DNA from: Antennarius striatus
Lineage: Eukaryota; Chordata; Actinopteri; Lophiiformes; Antennariidae
Direction: 5' to 3'
DNA: 64,000 nt
Assembly (NCBI RefSeq): GCF_040054535.1
Contig: NC_090787.1
Location: 16,320,001 to 16,384,000, forward strand
The translations under genes and the position numbers were made by a program. Positions within the stretch are counted from its first letter, which is position 1. Each line of letters opens with the position of its first letter. Of this stretch, positions 1-23,680 are shown in pieces. The notes below the pieces were generated by a model. It was not told the DNA's origin. It saw only the letters and a list, made by a program, of their open reading frames with translations, and searched no databases.

Positions 1-1500
1 ATGCTTTTTTTTTTAAACTGTGAATGTATAACTTTTAATATTGGGAGAAAACCAGATGAAATGGCACTTTAGATCTGAGCATGTCTATTGTATTGTTAAT
101 GGTTAAAAACAAGATCCCAGCAACATCTGTTCTTGTAAGCTCATAGGCTGTCATACTACAGCACACTACACCATGTGTAGTTTTCTAGAAGTGGTGCCTG
201 ATTTGTTTACAGTAATTGTGTATATGCTACTATGGTTTGCTAAAAAATGTGCAGACTCTTTTTAGCCTACTTTATTCTTGCACATCATTTAAACTGCAGG
301 TAAATTATGGACATCAGAAGTCACACAAGCCAAACCTTGTACAGTGGTTCATTTTTTAATGTATTTGGTTACTGCACAAACATCAAAGTTCTATAAAGTT
401 ACTGTGAAAACTGTCATTAATTGAGAGCACAAGACTTTATTTTGAAGGAAACCGGTAATACTTTAATAACATTTGTAATTTCGCCCTTTGGTGATGGCTT
501 TCGAAATAAGAGTCGCTTTCATTGATTAACCTACAACAAAACGATTCAAACAAAATGCTTTATGTGCTCAGAAAGTATATCAATTCATTAGAACAAATAC
601 CTCGAAATTGAATCCACAAAAAATTTAAACTCTAATGGCCTTAAAAACTATCTTTGTTTTAATGGCACTATATTAACGATACAGTAAATTATTAGTTACA
701 AGTGTGAATTATAACACAGACACTTGAAGTTCTGGGTAAAGAAGCAATGTTTCTGTACAGTTGGGGTCTGTTTTAAAGGGCTCTTATTAAAACAAAGTCC
801 TTAGATACAATTTCTGATAAGTTACAACAGTATGTCTAATTGTCCAGATTACCAAGATAATTGTACTGTGAGTATTTGAGGGGGCTACAGTTTAAGTGAA
901 GGTTATAATATTTTCAATGAAGAATAAATTATACGTATCGTACATGTTTTGCCACTGCTAACATGGCATTTAATATCATATCTTGTTATGCTTAACCTTT
1001 AGAAGCACATAAGAATGTAAAAAACTATAACTATGTCCAAAAATATAACCATCCCATATCCGTTTCTCCATGTACATAGACACAAAAACATTTTTAAACC
1101 ATTAGCCGTGAAAAACGAAGCTGAATTAAAGAGAGGACAAAGGGTTGCTGCCTCTGGGCTCCATGTCTGGCACCCCCCCACTAGGTTCAATGTATCTGTG
1201 ACACGGTAGGGGCCCCTTATCACCAAGTATTAGGTATTAGTTGATCTTTGAATTAAAAAAGACGGGAGAGAAATGCATGATATGCATGCATGATGCTTTA
1301 AAATAACTTTAAATTGAGGAAGAAATTGTCTTTAAGTGTGTTTAGTAAATTTTAATGGACCACAACAGTGATTTTTAAAGCAAACCAGTGTCACGAAAAC
1401 ACCAATTAAATTGTTGTACACAAACACACACACATGTGGGCGCTTAAATCCCCGTTATGATGAATCCCAAACGTTGCGGTGCTAAGTTTTAGGGTATCGT
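1..1500. other. Left-edge intergenic sequence, no gene recognised
   Basis: AT-rich sequence with no ORF that resembles a known protein. In mammals the neighbours upstream of GABPA are ATP5PF, divergent from the same promoter, and JAM2. I looked for a recognisable ATP5PF or JAM2 exon on either strand and found none. The stretch could be 3'UTR of an upstream gene, but nothing in it proves that. Confidence 0.4.
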
Positions 1501-2330
1501 TCACTGTCCTGCCAGTTAGTCTCCGCCCCTCCGGTGTGTGTTGTTGACCAAAACTTGCATTATACGTCTCGTTTGTCTGAATTTTGGCCGCTTATCCACT
1601 ACAGTTGAGCTGAATACACCCCAACAGCTGTTCAGACCGGGATTTGAAGAGGTATGGATGTTTATGCGACATTTACTTGTGCTAATGAAAGTGAATTGTC
1701 GCTCTGTACGAGGCCTGTTCATCGTGCTTTGGCTCTTCCCGCTATTTTTTTTTTAGCTTGCTAGTTAGCCGCCTATTTTCAAGTATGCTCATATTGAGAG
1801 CGTTGGCGTACTTCCGCTAATGCTATGCTAACACCACGTCGACGCCTGGAGGTGTTTTGTTTTTAGATCTGTTGAATATAAACTGATATTAACTACCTGT
1901 GGACAAACTTGGAAAGCTAAAAACAGTAAAGTGTTAGCCGGACTGCTAACAGTAAAGCTGATCAGAGTAGCTGTCGCGGTGCAGATCAGCGTTCAGCAAA
2001 AACACGGTACGTATACATCCACCAACGGCAGCTAGCCATCGTATATGGGAATATTCGCATTTTATATTCCTAATCCAGCATCATCGTAGTGGATTAAGCC
2101 GCTCTGTTTTCGCTATTTCTCCTCGGAAGCTTGTATCTGGTTTGTCCAGGTTGCTCTCGGAAGTCTCGCAGCGCAGTAAACCTTAGCCAGGATTTCCGGC
2201 TCCTTTCCATTTGCCCTATGCTGTTTTGTTTCCGTTTATTCTATTTCCGTTTCAAAACTTTTCTACTTGCCGAGTTCAACTGTGACTTGAGAAAGATTTG
2301 TTAAGGGACAGAATACACATGATGGAATAT
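1500..2330 (+). promoter_or_regulatory. gabpa: Probable gabpa promoter and 5' noncoding region
   Basis: This stretch is richer in CpG than its surroundings. It holds a GC box-like run (ccgcccctccgg near 1525) and several ETS-type cores on either strand (ttccgg near 2195; cggaagc and cggaagt near 2124 and 2158). The first coding exon begins at 3603 and is preceded by a splice acceptor, so a 5' noncoding exon is expected upstream, most likely here. ETS sites would fit autoregulation, since GABPA binds CCGGAAGT. The exact start site is not visible. Inference from position and motifs only. Confidence 0.35.
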
Positions 2331-3602
2331 TTTAACCTTTGTTCAACACGCGGAGACCAATGCGTGGGTCATGTGTTGCCTCGCCTTGTTTTCGTTTGTA
2401 AAGTTATGGCTAATTTGTTTGTCTGTGGAGCAGCGAAATGAGTTAATGTGAGGAAGTTGCGCCACAAACACACACTTATGATGCGATTTTGTATTTTTTT
2501 TGGTATACTTCATATAGAAATGGCCTATCGGTTGGCCTTTAGTCGTCGAAGCCTCGCCCTCGAGTTGGCTAACGTTAGCATTTGGAGCAGTGAGTGAAGT
2601 GTCCCAGACGACCAATGAGGAGTCGAGGCTGAAGGCCTGAAGGATGTGAGAACCCGAGTTACACTGGGGACCCCGCACCCACTGACGCGCAGGAAACAGG
2701 AAGAGGGAAATAACTCACGATCAAACTAATACCCCGGTTTTATTTTTATTTTATTTTTTTTATTGTTATTCTTATTATTTATTTCGTTACTATGAGATAT
2801 GGTGAAATCCAGGAGTGTGCACTGGATACCGGAAGGAATAAATCACCAGCAGACTTTTAGTGGGTTTGAAGAGAGCTCCCAGTCAGTCGCCCCCTTTTAA
2901 ATAATGTTTTTGATAATAATCCACCTGTTCAACCAGAATTATTAATATATATTTTTGGTTAGGTTATGGAATAAGAAAATGTTTTGTCTTGTTTTTTTTT
3001 TTTTAATGTTGCCAGGTAAATAAAGGTATTTTACTGTCTCTAACTTTATGTGACTGTGCCATGTGCTTCTTTTTGGACCCTTGATCGTTTTACTTTTGTA
3101 TCAAACAGCAAAAACAAACTGAAACAAAATGTTTCAGATAATTTTCCTGATGTTTATGTGACCCTGTGAGCACTGAAAGATCTTGCCTGTCAAAGATTTT
3201 AAACTTGTTGAAACCACAAAGAATTAATTATGAAACCAGAAAGCATTTAGAGTGTGCTTATCTTCTAATTAGCTCTAAATGTCATTAAGCATTAACATAG
3301 TATACATAAAATACTTATTATTGGAGATTTAATTCCAATGTAAAGCACACAAGTATCTATGCAGGAAAGTTCTAATACATTTTGAAAGAAGCGATTTCTA
3401 AGGAAGTCTACATGCTGTCAGCAGTATCATGTCTCTGCTTCTGTGTTGCTGTCTAGTGACTTAAGACAAATACCCCACTCCCCCAGCAGTGTTGAGGAAA
3501 GTGAAAATGTAATTCAGACAAACTGGCATGGGTAATCACATTACCTCTTCATGCAGCTATTTTTTTTTCTTTCCTACAGCTTGGCTCTTTCTATGAAACA
3601 GA

Positions 3603-6600
3603 ATGTCTAAAAGTGAAACAGAAGAGATGATAGAGATTGAGATTGATGAACGAGAAAAACAGGCTTGCCTGGATGAAGGGTAAGTCAGGGGGGACTTTGA
3701 ATTGTATTCTCATGGACATGAAGCAGACATACATTTGAATGAATTTCCCCTCTTTTTCATTTAGTGTTGAGGAGCAGACCATAACAGCCTCAGATTTGAT
3801 TCAACAAGATATTGACATCAATGAGCCAGTTGGTAATTTGAAGAAGCTTTTGGAGCCCCGTATCCAGATATCACTGGATCCATATGACATCTGTTTACAG
3901 GACATTCAGGTAGCTATTTACATAGAGCACATCAAGATTTTGTATGATTCTGGATTTACAGTATTTTCCGCCCTATAAGGCGCACCTAAAAACCTATAAT
4001 TTTCTCATAATCTCGTAGTGCATTTTATAATCTGATGCGCCTTGTATGTGGATTAATATTAGTATTGGTTAAAAACAAGATCGCTGAAAAAAAGCCGGCA
4101 GTCTGGCCGGCAGTCATGCCGCACCAGGAGACACCCTCACAAGGCACTACGCCCCCTAACAACTAAAATGTTGAACAGTTTGATTTTATTGAATTAAGTT
4201 GTGCCTCACATGATTCTGATTGGTTGTGCTTTGTTTTTTAGCTTCACCCTGATCACAGCCTCTTTGATCAGGGTGTGAAGACAGATGGCACCGTGCAGCT
4301 TAGCCTGCAGATCATAACCAAACCAGGTACTGATAAGATTTTCCAATATACAGAAGATAACTAGCACACACACATTAAATTTGATGTCCAGATTCGGTTG
4401 CAGAAAGATACACCAACTTATTTGGGTTTTTTTTCCCTTGTCAAGGTGAGGAGAAGTTGAATATTTTGGAGATAGTGAAGCCGGTAGAGACGGTGGAGGT
4501 GGTGATCGACCCAGACGCAGCAGGAGAGGAGGGAGGCCTGATGGAGGATGGCCAGCTCATTGCTGTAGAGCGATCTGGCCTGTCTGATGAGACATCAGAG
4601 CAGGTTACACGCTGGGCCGCGGCGCTGGAAGGCTACCGCAAAGAGCAAGTTCGCCTGGGCATACCGTATGGTGAGGAGTAAATAAATAAAGTCATATGCA
4701 AAAAGAAAAGATAAAAACTTGCTGTGGTTGTTAGTGTCTGATGTTCCTCTCTCTCTTCAGATCCCATGCTGTGGACAGCTGACCAGGTGATCCACTGGGC
4801 TGTGTGGGTCATGAAGGAGTTCAACATTGATGAGATGGAAATAGGCAGCATTCACATCCCAGGGCGAGAGCTGTGCACATTCAGCCAGGAGCAGTTCCTC
4901 CAGAAGGTGCCCAACGGAGAAATCCTTTGGAGTCACCTGGAGCTGCTACGCAAGTGTAAGTCAGAGGAAGTTGTTTCTGAGTTTCTGCAGTGGGTCTAGC
5001 TTGTACAGAGTTTGGGTGTTTGCCTGTGGATTTAAAAACCGAACTGAAAATCCGTCATCCTTATATTTCATACAGATGTACTGGCAAGTCAGGACCAGTC
5101 AGGAGGGGACGCCACTGTTACCATTGATCAACGTAAGTGTTTCACAATAAGAGTAAGAATTTTTCACCATCTTTTAACTGCATGACACATGGAAATGCCC
5201 CTCTAGATACTCTTAACTCAGTCAAGTTTGAATAATTGGATCATGTTCATGAATGAATGAACATAACATTCAATAAATAAGAGCTATACGCTTTAAATCA
5301 CATCAGTATTTGCAGTTTTTCCTGTTGATTGGTGTCTTCGTCTTCACCCTTTCCATCTGGGTCTCCAGCTGTGCAGATAATCCCTGCTCAAGTCAGCACC
5401 CCCACGGCCATAAAGGTGTTGAAGCAGAACCGAGGCCCCAGAGCTCCCCGTATCTCAGGGGGAGAGGAGCGCAGCTCGCCTGGCAACCGCACAGGTAGTA
5501 CTCAGTTACACAAAGGGACTCGGGGTTCTCTTTGTATCAATGCCTTATAAGCTGCTCAGGATTTAATGGAAGCAGCCTTGAAGCACCAAAATCCATCTGG
5601 GCAGAGCAGCTTGACACCATTGTTTGAATTATTTTTACAGCCCTGTTAATAATGTTCCGTTGCACAATCACCTAGTTGTATAGAGATGCAAAAATAAGGT
5701 GAGCACCGGCTTTGTAAGTGATTTGTGAATCTTCTTGTTTAAGTCATATTGTTTGCCAGAAGTACACACAATATTTTCCGCACTATAAGCCACACTGGAC
5801 TATAAAGCGCACCCTTTAATAAACGACCTATTCGAAAACTTTCTTTTTCATTTATAAGGCGCACTGTCGGTTTTTCAGAAAATTAAAGGCTTCCAGGTGC
5901 GCCTTCTAGTACAGAAAATACTGTATATCTTTCTTATAACATAATCTGAGTTGTAGACTTTGAATCAGTCAAAGAAGCTGTTGGGCAATGGAACATTTTT
6001 GTAGTTTTATGTCACATTTAGTGGTTGATAGAGAATATAACTGGGTAATAAGATCAGCTTTACCTCAAGTGCTTCACAAATGTTTGATTCCACCATTCTT
6101 ACACTGTTTTAATTCAATGCATCCATCATTTATGTGAAACGCATTTCTCTAACTATAACGTCTTCCTCTGAATACCATGGTAGGCAACAACGGTCAGATC
6201 CAGTTGTGGCAATTCCTGCTGGAGCTGCTGACAGACAAGGATGCAAGAGACTGCATCTCCTGGGTGGGAGAGGAGGGCGAGTTCAAGCTCAACCAGCCCG
6301 AACTCGTGGCTCAAAAATGGGGCCAGCGCAAGAACAAACCCACAATGAACTACGAGAAACTCAGCAGAGCCCTCAGGTTGGTTTAGTCTGCTTTTTTCTT
6401 CCCAACAGTATTTTTAAATAAGGGATTTTAATTAACTTGTATTTTAAAAAATTACAGAATTTGAAGTGAAACAGAATTTAATTGATTATATGTCGCTAAA
6501 CATCAGGAAATTATGGCATCCTATTTTATATTTCTCTGACAGAGCATTTCAACTCTTTTGGAATTTCAGGAACACCACTTTAATTTGTCCACCGGTGTCA

Positions 6601-6941
6601 GATTATCCTGTAGAAAGACGTTGAATGAAGATGCTAGAATCATTGGTTTCATTCACTATCATAACTTTTAATCTGGTCTTCGTATTGTTGAGGTTCTGAC
6701 TTTCGATCTGTCCTTTAGGTATTACTACGACGGGGACATGATCAGCAAGGTGCAGGGCAAACGCTTCGTCTACAAGTTTGTGTGTGACCTGAGAACTCTG
6801 ATTGGCTACAGCGCTGCTGAGCTCAACAACCTGGTGACCGAGTGCGAACAGAAGAAACTGGCTCGGATGCAGATGCACGGCATTGGCCAGCCCATCACTA
6901 CAGTGACACTCGCCACCACGGCGCTAGACAAAGAAAGTTGA
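3603..6941 (+). CDS. gabpa: GA-binding protein alpha chain (ETS-family transcription factor)
   Basis: Nine coding exons: 3603-3679, 3765-3909, 4242-4326, 4446-4670, 4761-4955, 5076-5132, 5369-5494, 6184-6376 and 6719-6941. Phases agree throughout, giving 441 aa (human about 454). GABPA is the DNA-binding half of nuclear respiratory factor 2. It pairs with GABPB and activates nuclear genes for mitochondrial and ribosomal proteins. Visible parts: an N-terminal OST-like domain around residues 30-115 ([19 protein letters not shown]); a Pointed domain around 165-245 ([18 protein letters not shown] then WAVWVMKEF); and a C-terminal ETS domain around 305-390 ([42 protein letters not shown]). The DNA-recognition helix residues look intact. 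The start ATG follows an acceptor and opens a peptide like the family N-terminus ([15 protein letters not shown]). It is convergent with app. Introns 2 and 7 carry copies of a small MITE. Confidence 0.97.
3957..4055. repeat. MITE-like repeat, copy A (GGCGCAC family), in gabpa intron 2
   Basis: It starts with tacagtattttccgccctat followed by aaggcgcacctaaaa, and closes with an inverted gatgcgcctt. The same termini occur at 5768-5925 and 51571-52015. It looks like a short non-autonomous DNA transposon with terminal inverted repeats. Superfamily not assigned. The right end is degenerate. Confidence 0.6.
5768..5925. repeat. MITE-like repeat, copy B (GGCGCAC family), in gabpa intron 7
   Basis: The left end reads atattttccgcactataag. 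The right end, read on the minus strand, begins tacagtattttctgtacta and then aaggcgcacct. The two ends are therefore inverted copies of each other, as in copies A and C. An internal inverted unit (ataaggcgcactgtcgg) repeats the terminal motif. Confidence 0.65.
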
Positions 6942-7490
6942 AGGTTGCCACATCACAGCGCACTCTGGTTGCCAAAGGCAAACTTTACCCTCCACCCATT
7001 TAAAATCAATTCAGTTTTCTTCTTTATTTTTGAAACAACCGTGTTGATAAGGAACAGGAATACGAGGTTGTTCTCCAGTCAGTGTCGTTTAACAGTTATG
7101 TTATCGTCTTTACAGTTTAATCCGAGCAAAGTGGTGGCAGGTAAACAGTTTTTTAGCTTTTCTTTGACTCTAACCAAGAGAATGCATGTTTGGGGTGAGA
7201 TGCTGAGTGTGTGTGCTGTTATGGGAAGCAGCAATTATTGTGTGCATGTGACCAAAAGTTTGATTGTGTGACTGAAACCCCAAAACTTTGTCTCGTGTTC
7301 CTCGTCTGTCGGTCAGGCTATTTCCAAATGTATATACCGGTACTACATGTTTTTGATAGACACAGGGACAATTGTATTTTCATACTTTGCATTTATAGAG
7401 AACCTGTTTTGTATTTTATTTAGTGTTTGTTCCCTACATTTTGGACATTTTCTGTCCACTAGGGGGAATAAAGTGGCAAGCAATTTTTGT
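6942..7490 (+). other. gabpa: gabpa 3'UTR with polyadenylation signal
   Basis: It runs from the gabpa stop codon to a canonical AATAAA at 7467-7472 followed by a T-rich stretch. Short ORFs here are not conserved proteins. Confidence 0.7.
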
Positions 7491-7599
7491 AAAGTTTGAG
7501 TTATGTCATCTTTGAGCTTTAAAATGTCAGTTTTTACATTTTCAGCGCTGTATCGATCATAAGAAGAAACTGAAATGACAAAATTCCACGAAGGTGTAT

Positions 7600-9316
7600 G
7601 TACATTCAAAATTTTATTGATGTTATAGTGAGTGTAGAAAGCTTTTTCTTACTCTATGCAAATGGTTCATTTGACTACACAGAGGAAAGTCACTGAATCA
7701 ATGAGACGAAGAGCATCGTTTTTAAACAGTAGCCTCCAAAGACACCCACTGTGAAGATCAGTTCAAACAACATCCACCTGATAAGAGCTTCAGTTAGTGA
7801 ATACATGTCAAAATGTAAAGAGGTGATATGTGTTGTATATCTATGGTATAAACACACAATATGCATGTCACATTCTGGTGTAATCCTTCCTGTTCGCGGT
7901 CCAGCTATAACTTGTCACAAGGACCGGCGAGAACTTTGACAGACATGCAGGTAAAGAAACAACACAAGCACTGTACATGTTTATACACCCAAAATGTAGA
8001 AAAATAGAATGTGTGAGCGATTATGTAAAGGAATGTGTGCACAGACAGGACCATCAAGAAAACATCTGATCTCTAGCCCAATAATCAGTTCATATAGTCA
8101 AATACTTTCAAGTGCTGCACTGTACAATATTGCTGACACAACCTGAAAGAGATAATAATTGTGACAGACAGGTGATAGAAATACGAGTGAGGGAAAAGAG
8201 GACGAGGTGGAGTTTGATGAAAAAAGTGAGACGGACATCCATAAAGAAAATATTTACAGTAGAGAACTGAAATGATAAAGGTGTGAGAACACTGTCAGAA
8301 AGCCTTCTTCACATTTGACTTCATTCTTTCTGCTAAAAACTAAATATGCAGCTGTGGTGTAAATTAGCATCAGGGACTTGACAGAAATTACTGTATATTT
8401 GGTGATAATCATGATACTTCCAATATGACAAGAGTGCATAGAACTCAAACAGTAACAAATTCATCTTCCTTTCGGATATTATAACACTTCATATATTACA
8501 TATAGAGCGTTTTGCTCATGCAGCTAACACAACAGTGAAGCATGGAGTTGAGCACAAGCAAGTCAAGATTCAGTTAAAGCAAATCTGAGTGACGACAAAG
8601 CTGATTGATCTTTTTCTTCTTTATATCACAAAGGTCACAAAGAAGACACTAGAAATGTACAATCCCGCTAAAATATCTATTAAGAGGTCCGATTCCGAGG
8701 ACCTCCACATACAGTATTCTTCATCTGTCATCAATATGTCATGCACTACATATACTTACAGCTAATCTCTGTCTGAATATATTATACATGAAAAATCAGA
8801 AAACAAAACATTCAATATTTTTTAACTTTAAGATATTCTGATAGTGTGTATTTTTTATGTTGTTGTTTTTTTTTCTTCTTTTTTTTAAAAACGAACCTGA
8901 AACACTTGGGGTTTAAGTGTGTGTGTGTGTGTGTGTGTGGAGGAGCCTCCTTTTGCCAGCTCTAGGAGCTGTTACGTCATCACACAGCACAGCTGTCCCC
9001 AGAGAGCAGGGATGTGTGGAGAAATGAAACCAATGACGGGGAATTAAACTGCCTGGGTTGTGTTTTCTGCTGTCGGCTGTGAGCACAGAGCTGCAGTGAA
9101 TCTCATCAAATCGACGGTGACGCTTGCGTTGTGGTTGAATGAAACGTGCAGGTGGAAAGGGGAACCCTTGTCTGACCAGTTTGTAGAATGATTGTAAACT
9201 GTGTTCGCAGATTTCCTCTCCTTCGAGTGGGCGAGTGGGCTGAGGAGAGCTGGATCAGACCCCGCTGCTAAGGGGTGGGACATATCAGGAGGGGGTGGGG
9301 GGTGTCGACGAGCAGT
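7600..9316 (-). other. app: app 3'UTR
   Basis: The region lies downstream of the app stop on the minus strand. A minus-strand AATAAA sits at 7618-7613, giving a 3'UTR of about 1.7 kb. It contains a (GT)n tract near 8917-8939. The gabpa and app polyadenylation signals face each other about 140 bp apart. Confidence 0.65.
8917..8939. repeat. (GT)n microsatellite in app 3'UTR
   Basis: About eleven GT dinucleotides, read as CA on the transcript strand, inside the presumed app 3'UTR. Confidence 0.9.
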
Positions 9317-21245
<11,929 letters not shown>

Positions 21246-21520
21246 GCCGAACTCTCGGTGTCCAGCTCTCCGTAACACCGACCAGCGATCCGCTCAGAGG
21301 AACGTTAAAGCGACCAGGAGTCGATGTGTCCACACAGCGGAGCCCGATCCCGTCGACCCCTTCCTGTCTCGCGCCAGACGGTGACGGTGAGGCTGGAGCT
21401 CGAGGGATGTTTCTGGTGGTGGGTGGGAGGGGGCGGGGGAGGGAGGCTGGGGCCGCGATGGGGCGGGGGGTGGTGGGTGGTGGGGGCCCTGCTTCCTAAG
21501 GGCCACACTGAGGAAACTAC
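21246..21520 (-). promoter_or_regulatory. app: Probable app promoter and 5'UTR
   Basis: GC-rich sequence directly upstream of the app start codon, with strongly G-rich runs on the plus strand at 21415-21490 (gggagggggcgggggaggga and similar) that contain GC boxes. Vertebrate APP promoters are typically TATA-less and GC-rich, and this matches. An in-frame upstream ATG at 21278 would add 11 residues before the signal peptide. The ATG at 21245 is preferred because it opens directly into the hydrophobic core. Confidence 0.5.
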
Positions 21521-22204
21521 ACATTGTTCGAGAATTAAGTAAAAAAAAAAGTGACAAAGAGTACAGACTTAACATTTCATGAGATGCGTCAGTCATTTCA
21601 AGTAATGAATAAATATATTCTTACTATTATGGTACTCAAAATGTATAATGTAGGCTTGAAAAACAGCAGAATTTATTTTACCTCAAGAAAATGCATCCCT
21701 GGAATGCGCTTCAAGAAAAATTTGTGCATCCCAACATGACGTTTATGCATCCCAAAAGTAATAACAGAAACGTACGCAAGGATTAAGTTTTGCCAATAGT
21801 GCATGATAAAAACCAAACAAACTGTTAATTTAAATGATTTTATTAATAACAACGTTTAAGTAAAAAGAGAAAAAGTAAAATTATGTATTAGTTTTATAAA
21901 AATTGTTAAAGACTGGTTTTCATTTAAAAAATAGTTTAATAAAGAAAGAAAGAAAGTAATACAGTTTTCTTTTTCACTCCTTCTTTTCACTCAATAGTTT
22001 TCCTTGCCTTTAATTCATATACGTACTGCATTTTCCTGTGGACACTGCACCAAGCTGACAGAGCCTTCTCCACACACATGTCAATAATATCTATCAGCAA
22101 TATCTGTCTCTTTTTCTTCATTAACACTTAATGGGTTTTTTTAATTATAGAAAGCACTTATTATCACTTTCTTTTTCTCAAACATTTGTATCTTTTTTGG
22201 AGGC

Positions 22205-22325
22205 ATGGCGTTAATCAATCAATCAATCAACCTTTATTTGTATATAGCGCTTAATCACATCAGCAAACATTTCAAGGCGCTTTAACAGACAGACAAACCC
22301 ATCAGGAACTAACAGGGGTTGTAAC
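22205..22325 (-). repeat. Fish LINE/SINE 3'-end fragment
   Basis: It carries an (ATCA)n start followed by cctttatttgtatatagcgc and aaggcgctttaacagacag. This motif pair recurs at the 3' ends of teleost non-LTR retroposons and SINEs, here in reverse orientation. Family not assigned. Confidence 0.5.
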
Positions 22326-22529
22326 TAACTCCTGGCTCTCACTGCAGCGTGTAAAACGAGCAGCCGTCGTGTTGCTGTTTGGTCGATTTTAATAAGGCAG
22401 AATCAAGCAGGTGAGTCACGCAAGATCAAAACATAATGGCGATTTCCGGGTTCGAAATTTAAGTTGAGAAATGGAAAATTCGTGGATATTTTTGTAAAAC
22501 GGAAGTGCATTTAAAGCTTGCATCCCAGG

Positions 22530-22633
<104 letters not shown>

Positions 22634-22734
22634 CTTACTTGTGTTCTCCAACACAATTCATTCATTCATTCATTCATTCATTCATTTTCTGGAACTGCTT
22701 GTCCTGAGAAAGATCGAATTATTGATTTTTGGTC

Positions 22735-22835
22735 AAGAGTCAGGGTACACCCTGGACACGTTGCCAGGGCAACAGAAACAGCCATCCACACTGACATGCC
22801 ATGCCCACGGCTTATTTAGAGTCACCACCACATCA
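22735..22835. repeat. Degenerate teleost interspersed repeat fragment
   Basis: Contains agtcagggtacaccctggac and gccacggcttatttagagtc, which resemble the body of the repeat family also seen in pieces at 30485-30632, 37245-37315, 56380-56500 and 63325-63415. Confidence 0.4.
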
Positions 22836-23680
22836 CCAGAGATGCAATGAAGTCAATTAATAATTTTAAACACCATAACAGCATTGTTCTCATGTTGTTA
22901 GGTTGGTCTAATACTCACCTTTCCACTAAACTCAAGATGTTCTGTAGAAACATTTTCAGCACAGACAGCACAACCTCCACAAATTCACAGAATCTGTCAG
23001 GTCTGTTTATTTGTCCAAACTGGGGGAAAAAAATACTGTATCTCTGCTGCCTTGCTTGATTTAACACCACAATAAAACCATTGCCAGTGAGTGTAAACGT
23101 CTTCAGACTCATTTTGTTGTCATGCTCTGATGTTGATTCCTGGTTGTCTCTGTTGCACGAACCCCCATGTGGGTGCTGCCGAGCTTCAGGATGACATCCA
23201 CAGTCATGACTCTGCATGCTGAGGTGCATACCGCAGGGTTCACATCCCAGAAGTGGCAAAAAAACAGAATTACTTCAAAATTGCAGGAGGCTGATGAGAC
23301 TGGAACTTGAGATTCAAGTGGGACAAAGTGGATCAATATTGAGACATATGCGCCTCGTGGAATGGTTCTAGTAACGCCCTTGATTAATTACTACAGGCAA
23401 CCGATAAACTATCAATGTCTATTTGAGTTATTGGGTAATCGCATGTCTCAAATCCTTTCCTTTGAATAGTTGGGGATTACTCTGTGGTTTTCCGCAAACC
23501 AACTGCTATTGGACTTTGGTTTCATTTTAGTACAAGCACGATTTGGAGACGGACCGACTTCTGAGACTCTGACATCTTAATTGTTCTTTAAATTTAAACG
23601 AAACACGATACGGAGCGTCTTTGAAATTTGCAGGATATTCCTTTGAATACATTTGGGCTTTCTCACGCTCACAGCGGAAC

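Noticed and set aside
1-2200. atp5pf divergent from gabpa, as in mammals
   Set aside because: No exon resembling ATP5PF could be read on the minus strand upstream of gabpa. It may lie further left or elsewhere.
3910-3978. Continuation of gabpa exon 2 past its donor
   Set aside because: The open frame simply runs past the consensus donor at 3910 into intron and MITE sequence. Family similarity stops at DICLQDIQ.
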